From Bacteroidaceae bacterium (lineage in GTDB: Bacteria > Bacteroidota > Bacteroidia > Bacteroidales > Bacteroidaceae): a DNA stretch of 8,375 bases. The notes beneath the pieces are model-generated. The model ran no database searches, was not told the origin of the DNA, and saw only the letters and a list, made by a program, of their open reading frames with translations. Shown piece after piece: positions 4,639-8,375 of this stretch. The position numbers and the translations under genes were made by a program. Location: positions 1 through 8,375 of the forward strand of contig JAEEOD010000341.1 of NCBI GenBank assembly GCA_016284115.1, read 5' to 3'. Position 1 is the first letter of the stretch, and each line of letters starts with the position of its first letter.

Positions 4639-5291
4639 GAAAGAGACTGATTATATTCGACTTTGACGGTACGCTTGGTGATACCAGGCGGACTATCGTT
4701 ACCACTATGCAAATGACCATAAAGGAACTGCAACTGCCTGGGCTTAGTGATGACGAATGTGCTGCCACTATCGGACTGCCCTTAGTTGGCTGTTTCAAGG
4801 CTATGTTCCCAGACCTTCAGGCAGAGCAGATCCAATTATGTGCTGATACTTATAGGAGGTTTTTCAATGAGAATCAGCGAACCATCAAGCCGCAAGCCTT
4901 CCCTGGCGTTGTTAAGGCCCTGTCTGCCCTGAAGGAACAAGGATTCACGCTCACCATTGCATCGTCACGTTCACGTAATTCCCTTTCGGAGTTGACTCGC
5001 GACATGGGCATCGCTGACTACATTTCTTATTTAATAGGAGCAGATGACGTGAAGGAGGCGAAGCCCAAGCCGGAGCCTGTGCTGAATACCCTCGCGGCGA
5101 TGCACTATGCTGCCAGTGAGTCTCTTGTTGTTGGGGATATGGCTGTTGATATTCTGATGGGAGCTAATGCCGGGGCTAAGACTTGTGGTGTGACTTGGGG
5201 AAACGGAACAAAAAAGGAGCTTCAAGAGGCAGGAGCAGACTTTATCATTGACAGTATCGAGGAACTTATTGAAAAAGTAGACAAGATATGA
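4635..5291 (+). CDS. HAD family hydrolase (phosphoglycolate phosphatase-like)
   Basis: HAD phosphatases remove phosphate from small metabolites through an aspartyl-phosphate intermediate. All four motifs are visible. Motif I is DFDGTLGD, with nucleophile Asp9 and acid Asp11. Motif II is the serine in TIASSRS (Ser110). Motif III is the lysine in EAKPKPEP (Lys143). Motif IV is VVGDMAVDILMGANAG, with Asp168 and Asp172. A helical cap lies between residues 15 and 88, as in the phosphoglycolate phosphatase/beta-phosphoglucomutase group. At 218 aa the length is normal. The actual substrate cannot be deduced. It is cytosolic and coupled by ATGA to the membrane protein upstream. Its stop also overlaps the start of the truncated gene at 5288 (ATGA). 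Confidence 0.92.
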   Translation: MRKRLIIFDFDGTLGDTRRTIVTTMQMTIKELQLPGLSDDECAATIGLPLVGCFKAMFPDLQAEQIQLCADTYRRFFNENQRTIKPQAFPGVVKALSALKEQGFTLTIASSRSRNSLSELTRDMGIADYISYLIGADDVKEAKPKPEPVLNTLAAMHYAASESLVVGDMAVDILMGANAGAKTCGVTWGNGTKKELQEAGADFIIDSIEELIEKVDKI

Positions 5292-6260
5292 GAAAGATAA
5301 TATACCCTTGGCGCAAGCATGAGGGATATAATAAAAGCATGAGGGTGTGTCAAAATAGGCACATCCTCTTTTCTTGTGTTCCAACGGTACACAGCCTCGT
5401 CAATGTACTGCTGCAAATGCTCGTCACTTACATCGTGATAACAGCCCACAATCATTCTTCTGAAATGACTCCAAAAGCCCTCAATGCTGTTGGTGAATAC
5501 GTCACCATTGGCATACTCTTCAGCACCGTGAGCAACAACAGCATGGGTATAACCCAACGTGTTAAGTCCATTATAGGCTGCAAGTTCATCAGTAATGACT
5601 CTTGAACCTTCAGCAACGAACTGCTGAATGATGGGCTGTAATGTGGCTCTATTGGTGTTCTCCACAACAATAGCGTGAACGTAGGTGATAGGCTCAACCT
5701 CACCCCTATGGTTAATGAAGGTACTGCGCTCCATCATACCAAAAACTGGAGTCTTGGTCTTGGTGGAACGTCCTTGGGTCTTAGGTGTGCGCATTGACTT
5801 GTGCTTCCATTTCTCCTTACCACCAATATACACCTCGTCACACTCTACAGTACCCTCAAAGGACTCAGCATCAGTCTGAGGATAGAGAAGACGTACTTTC
5901 TGAAGCATATACCAAGCTGTTGACTGAGTAACGTTGAGGTCACGACTCAGTTGATGGCTGCTGATACCCTTCTTATGACTGCTGATAAGGTACATTGCAA
6001 CGAACCACTTTATGAGTGGTAACTTGGTATTCTCGAAGATAGTACCAACGAGGCAAGAAAAGTTCTTGCCGCAAGCCTTGAAACGGAACTTACCGTCTTT
6101 ACGAGTGACACAGTGATGGCCACCACAGTAAGGACAAACAACGTCTTGCTCGTTACCAACACCCCAACGAGATTCAATGATGGCTTGCTTGCATACCTCA
6201 TCAGAAGTAAAGTATGATGTGAGTGAAATGATGTTGTTGAACTTCTTAAAAAATAATCAT
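5222..6260 (-). CDS. IS1595-family transposase, apparently frameshifted at its start
   Basis: This DDE-type transposase would move the surrounding element. The longest ATG frame (5222-5995, 257 aa) holds the catalytic part: ECDEVYIGGK (Asp53), VITDELAAYNGL (Asp136), FTNSIEGFWSHFRR (Asn169/Glu172) and VYRWNTRKE. The same frame stays open upstream to 6256 and encodes a zinc ribbon, CPYCGGHH (6136-6113), and the segment GTIFENTKLPLIKWF. No ATG, GTG or TTG start exists there. ATG 6260 would supply MIIFKKFNN, but a run of six T (6253-6248) puts it one base out of frame. The third ribbon cysteine is Phe (TTC, 6082-6080). Beyond residue 210 the frame runs through the terminal hairpin into the HAD gene, so those last 47 residues are not transposase. 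It is probably inactive, unless slippage on the T run rescues it. Confidence 0.82.
5288..5334 (+). pseudogene. N-terminal stub of a probable PaaI-like thioesterase
   Basis: ATG 5288 overlaps the HAD stop (ATGA), as expected for a third operon gene. The first 15 residues, MRKIIYPWRKHEGYN, match my memory of the start of Bacteroidales PaaI-family thioesterases, which continue with a CFGC motif. After the codon for Asn the similarity ends at the edge of the insertion sequence. The open frame then runs antisense through the transposase to 5605 with no meaningful protein. No continuation of a thioesterase is found on the far side of the element, so the rest was probably deleted. The family call rests on a short motif. 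Confidence 0.4.
5315..5345 (+). repeat. 11-bp direct repeat at the insertion junction
   Basis: AAGCATGAGGG occurs at 5315-5325 and again at 5335-5345. The first copy is coding sequence of the truncated gene and the second runs into the terminal hairpin of the insertion sequence. It may mark a local duplication or the site of a rearrangement. Confidence 0.5.
5341..5372 (+). terminator. Hairpin plus T-run after the HAD gene, at the element's end
   Basis: GAGGGTGTGTC (5341-5351) pairs with GGCACATCCTC (5358-5368) over 11 positions, two of them G.T, around loop AAAATA. TTTT follows. On the plus strand this is a good intrinsic terminator for the membrane protein/HAD operon. It also marks the edge of the insertion sequence. 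Confidence 0.6.
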
Positions 6261-6315
6261 AACGCTGAACTTTTCTTTTAAATTATATTGCAAATTTACG
6301 AAAAGTCCAGCGTTT
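6261..6315 (-). promoter_or_regulatory. Transposase promoter inside a 15-bp inverted repeat
   Basis: AACGCTGAACTTTTC (6261-6275) and GAAAAGTCCAGCGTT (6301-6315) are inverted with 14 of 15 pairs. Between them, the minus strand carries TAAATTTG (6291-6298), a match to TAnnTTTG. One arm ends directly at the transposase ATG 6260, so the leader could fold or bind a repressor. Confidence 0.45.
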
Positions 6316-6380
6316 ATAGGGTATTTCTATACGTATAGGTCAACTTCTATATCATTGCCAAATAATAAGTGTCTCAACCA

Positions 6381-6424
6381 TATCGAATGTTGCTGTCAAA
6401 ATACATTGGCAGCAACATCCGATA
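6381..6424 (-). terminator. Long hairpin downstream of the small exported protein gene
   Basis: TATCG/CGATA, ATGTTGCTG/CAGCAACAT and CAA/TTG stack into a stem of 19 positions (17 Watson-Crick pairs) around loop AATACA, with one A.C mismatch and one T.G wobble. It begins about 20 bases after the stop at 6445 on the minus strand. There is no T run, so it may stabilise the 3' end rather than act alone as a terminator. Confidence 0.5.
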
Positions 6425-6444
6425 GATACCTTAATTCATTCATA

Positions 6445-6792
6445 TTAGTCATACTTGTTCTTCTTCATCAAGGTCAGTGTGTAACTCTTGCCGTCGCGGT
6501 AGTCCACCTCGTACTTGTCTCCCTTGATGTAGAGGTACTTGATGTCATGGTATTCCCAAGTTAGCCTCACCACGCCGTCATCGTTTGTCTTGAAATCGTG
6601 CTGGCCTCCACCAATACCACTATATGAGGCGGTTACAGTTACAGACTCAGCAGGATCTCCATTAGAATACTTGATAGTCACAGTGCATGACTTTTCTGAA
6701 GTTGTTTCATTAACCTTTGTAAAAGAACTAAAGGCGAACACCACAATCATCATTAGGGCCATCAAGCCCATTGCTTTAATCATTTTTTTCAT
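6445..6792 (-). CDS. Small exported protein with an Ig-like/prealbumin-type beta domain
   Basis: The product has 115 residues. It opens with a basic n-region (MKKMIKAMG) and a hydrophobic core to about residue 21, ending FAFSSFT, a plausible signal peptide without a lipobox cysteine. The mature part (about 90 aa) is all-beta in character: CTVTIKYSNGDPAESVTVTAS, then DDGVVRLTW and YTLTLMKK. This repeats the pattern of carboxypeptidase-regulatory or Big-type domains (polar turn, short strands, DDG turn). It likely acts in the periplasm or at the surface. The function is unknown. It lies 74 bases downstream of the FISUMP gene on the same strand, with no clear promoter between them, so the two are probably co-transcribed. 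Confidence 0.72.
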   Translation of the reverse strand: MKKMIKAMGLMALMMIVVFAFSSFTKVNETTSEKSCTVTIKYSNGDPAESVTVTASYSGIGGGQHDFKTNDDGVVRLTWEYHDIKYLYIKGDKYEVDYRDGKSYTLTLMKKNKYD

Positions 6793-6866
6793 GATGCTAA
6801 ATAATTATTATTTGTTATTGCCTACTCTTATGGTTTTCGGCATCCCCGATTGCTTTTTTTATTTGG

Positions 6867-7637
6867 CTAAGGGCAGACGGGCCGTACTGATTCTCCGTTG
6901 TAGCGGATATTGGTTGAGCCGTCACAACGTACTCCGTGCGAATAGACGGTGAGGCTGATTGCGACGTTCTGGTTACTCTCGTACAGAGAACTAGACCAGT
7001 AGCAGCCTGTCTCGCCTGCGCCGTAAAGCTCGACACTGCGGAGACGATAACCTGCGGCAGGGAGGAAGATCGTGTTGCCGTTCGGGCCAGTCACCCTGTA
7101 CCCTCTAACGCCGTTCTTGGTTGTCCAAGTCCACTCGCATTTAGTGCGCAGCTCATCCAGCTCGGCTCGAGTAGGCATACGCCAATTGCCGCCCCACTTC
7201 ACATGTGCTACATCGTCGGTGGTGGACAACGTTTTCTTGTTGTCAACTGTGCCGTATTCGCTATCCGTACAATACTTGGTTATTGCATTCCAATCTCCTT
7301 TGCACCATTTATAGGTGTCAAAGTCATAAGTCCTCTTGGTATCCGTCTCGCCCCAGGCATAGTAATCACCGTATCCCTCAGCCGTAGTTGCTCCAACGTT
7401 GCAAGTGGCCCACTTAACACTCAGACCCAGGTTGACATATTCGTGACCGTTATGTTTTCCATTGGGGACTATTGTGTAAGTGATGGTCACTGTCTTGCCT
7501 TCCAGTTCATTCTCTCGGATGTATTGGCTCAGTTCACTGCCCTTCATGGTTTTTGTCACCTTCTGCCCTTGTGGAGTCTGGGCAAATACCCCTGATGCCA
7601 CAATAAGCATCAGAAATAAAAAACATAGATTTTTCAT
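6867..7637 (-). CDS. Exported FISUMP-domain protein
   Basis: The frame is open from 7757, but ATG 7637 starts a perfect signal peptide (MKNLCFLFLMLIVASGVFA, cut before Gln20) and lies just after a promoter, so I choose it, giving 256 aa. The body matches the Fibrobacter succinogenes major paralogous (FISUMP) domain found in many Bacteroidales surface proteins: HEYVNLGLSVKWATCNVGA (65-83), GDYYAWGET (90-98), WGGNWRMPTRAELDEL (148-163), FLPAAGYR (191-198), GCYWSSSLYE (211-220) and a final SVRPVC. Residues 20-60 form a short linker/beta segment of unknown type. It is secreted. The domain's role is not established, and no sorting C-terminus or lipobox is seen. It is probably co-transcribed with the small exported protein gene. 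Confidence 0.88.
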   Translation of the reverse strand: MKNLCFLFLMLIVASGVFAQTPQGQKVTKTMKGSELSQYIRENELEGKTVTITYTIVPNGKHNGHEYVNLGLSVKWATCNVGATTAEGYGDYYAWGETDTKRTYDFDTYKWCKGDWNAITKYCTDSEYGTVDNKKTLSTTDDVAHVKWGGNWRMPTRAELDELRTKCEWTWTTKNGVRGYRVTGPNGNTIFLPAAGYRLRSVELYGAGETGCYWSSSLYESNQNVAISLTVYSHGVRCDGSTNIRYNGESVRPVCP

Positions 7638-7666
7638 AACACAATATAAAAACTTAAATTTGGATC

Positions 7667-7674
7667 CAAAGATA
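7667..7674 (-). promoter_or_regulatory. -7 box of the FISUMP gene
   Basis: On the minus strand, TATCTTTG matches TAnnTTTG exactly and lies 29 bases before ATG 7637. The -33 region is a T tract without a clear TTG. It is the same -7 sequence as that of the YqeY gene. Confidence 0.6.
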
Positions 7675-8270
7675 CAAAAAAAAAACATATATAGTAGATT
7701 TTTGTCATAAACATTATAAAAGATTCCGATTCTTTTGAAAATTTTCATATTTGACATCCAGACTGAAACAACTCAAACGGAATCAAAATGGAGTCCTCTG
7801 AAGAGAACTCCAAATCTTCTATCAAAATAATCTGCAAAATCACAACTTTAGAACTCTGCGAAACCGGCAAAAGCAATAGAAACTGGTCGCAAGGTGCAAC
7901 AAGAAGCTATACTGACCCAAAAGCGATTGTGATTGGAAGAATTAAACGACAATCCCTAATTAGGGGAAATATAACATTTTTCTTTGACCTCTGCCACCAG
8001 TTGGCGGAAGTCTTTGTTTACTTTGCAACATAATTCTTTCGATTATGGAAAAAGTAGAGAAATTATAGAAAAAGAGGCTGTTGAGTATAAGAAAACCATC
8101 ATTGTTTTTATGTCATTTAATGACTCTTATGCAAATGAATGCTATACAAAGAATAATCTATTATGATTATTACTAATTGTTCAAATCGATATTGAAATAA
8201 TCAAGTGAAAGGAAAAGACTTTCGTTTGGGATGTAACATTTTCGATTTTTGCATACTATATCAATAAAAA
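7675..8270. other. Long intergenic stretch, no convincing gene
   Basis: Open frames at 7788-8033 and 7984-8166 have neither family motifs nor good starts. The region contains a hairpin, GGAGT/ACTCC with an inner CTC/GAG (7790-7811), a 12-bp palindrome CCCTAATTAGGG (7954-7965) and GAAAG/CTTTC around 8205-8221. The sequence is A/T-rich and may hold remnants or a small RNA, but I cannot support either. Confidence 0.4.
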
Positions 8271-8282
8271 AGTGTAACTTTG
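8248..8282 (+). promoter_or_regulatory. Strong Bacteroidetes promoter near the right edge
   Basis: TTTG (8248-8251) is followed 23 bases later by TAACTTTG (8275-8282), a full TAnnTTTG match. It would start a plus-strand transcript near 8289, reading out of the window through several hairpins. Confidence 0.6.
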
Positions 8283-8375
8283 AGACATCGTCTCGAAGAT
8301 AGTCTGCATCTTCCATATAACAAAAATGTTTATGAGGTTTCCTCTAGCCTTTGGTCAAGCTTGTAGAGTGCCTTC
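8282..8375 (+). other. Structured leader or non-coding RNA, partial
   Basis: Directly after the promoter come GAGAC-ATC-GTCTC (8282-8294), GAAGAT/ATCTTC around a 7-base loop (8295-8313), GAGG-TTT-CCTC and CTCTA/TAGAG enclosing CTT/AAG. An ATG at 8328 opens a frame to the edge (MFMRFPLAFGQ), but no family is seen. It may be a 5' leader or a small RNA, and the window ends before this can be settled. Confidence 0.3.

Larger units (their letters stand above)
5341..6340 (-). mobile_element. IS1595-family insertion sequence (approximate limits)
   Basis: The element contains one minus-strand transposase with a zinc ribbon and an ISXO2-like catalytic domain. Its size of about 1 kb fits IS1595. The left limit is placed at the hairpin beginning GAGGGTGTGTC, where the transposase loses family resemblance. 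The right limit is placed past the inverted repeat 6261-6315 near the palindrome CTATACGTATAG (6327-6338). I could not match terminal inverted repeats or an 8-bp target duplication, so both ends are uncertain. One end may have been deleted together with the neighbouring gene. Confidence 0.6.

Noticed and set aside
5335..5605. Continuation of the frame that starts at 5288
   Set aside because: It runs antisense through the transposase. Only the first 15 codons look like a real gene.
6833..6862. Apparent plus-strand terminator (GCATC/GATTGC then seven T)
   Set aside because: No plus-strand gene precedes it, and the stem is short and bulged.
6539..6952. Plus-strand 137-aa open frame
   Set aside because: It is antisense to the small exported protein gene and the FISUMP 3' end, with no motif.
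6936..7595. Plus-strand 219-aa open frame
   Set aside because: It is antisense to the FISUMP gene, whose domain motifs and signal peptide are clear.
7788..8033. 81-aa open frame
   Set aside because: It starts in a hairpin, has no family resemblance or promoter, and its composition does not look coding.
7984..8166. 60-aa open frame ending YTKNNLL
   Set aside because: It has no plausible start region and no motif. The nearby TTACTTTG is only a near-match to a -7 box.

Overview
The window looks like chromosomal DNA from a Bacteroidales bacterium, most likely a Prevotella/Segatella relative. Three things point there: several -7 boxes of the Bacteroidetes form TAnnTTTG (for example 3878-3885, 7667-7674, 8275-8282), starts with little or no Shine-Dalgarno sequence, and the gene families present (FISUMP-type secreted protein, DUF1294, YdeI/OmpD-associated, IS1595). 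No phage, CRISPR or conjugation genes are visible.

Layout. Positions 1-118 hold the 3' end of an unidentified plus-strand gene. A tightly packed plus-strand run follows (187-2403): an unknown 169-aa protein, a DUF1294 membrane protein, a short YdeI/OmpD-associated protein, a single-HKD phospholipase D-like protein, a 36-codon ORF and a two-helix transporter-suffix protein. Several of these genes overlap by ATGA or by 10 bases. Converging on it from the minus strand are a GNAT acetyltransferase (2366-3055), a remnant just upstream of it, and the GatB/YqeY-domain gene (3399-3848). An intergenic hub (3849-4197) carries divergent promoters and a pair of operator-like repeats. It is followed by a membrane protein coupled to a HAD phosphatase (4198-5291) and by the first 15 codons of a probable PaaI-like thioesterase. 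That gene is cut off beside an IS1595-family insertion sequence (about 5341-6340), whose transposase appears frameshifted. The minus strand then encodes a small exported protein and a FISUMP-domain exported protein (6445-7637). The last 700 bases have no convincing gene but end in a strong promoter followed by several hairpins.

The most unusual signal is in the DUF1294 gene. If three blocks of exactly 39 nt (13 codons each) are mentally removed, a normal DUF1294 protein of about 99 aa is restored. Two blocks (776-814 and 854-892) are 33/39 identical, sit in the same reading frame and fold as double hairpins. The third (1013-1051) is unrelated in sequence but also centres on a strong hairpin. 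A fourth, rearranged relative lies in the small ORF at 1976-2086. This resembles the in-frame palindromic elements known from Rickettsia, here in a Bacteroidales-like genome.

Family names come from recognising motifs by eye. No database search was run.
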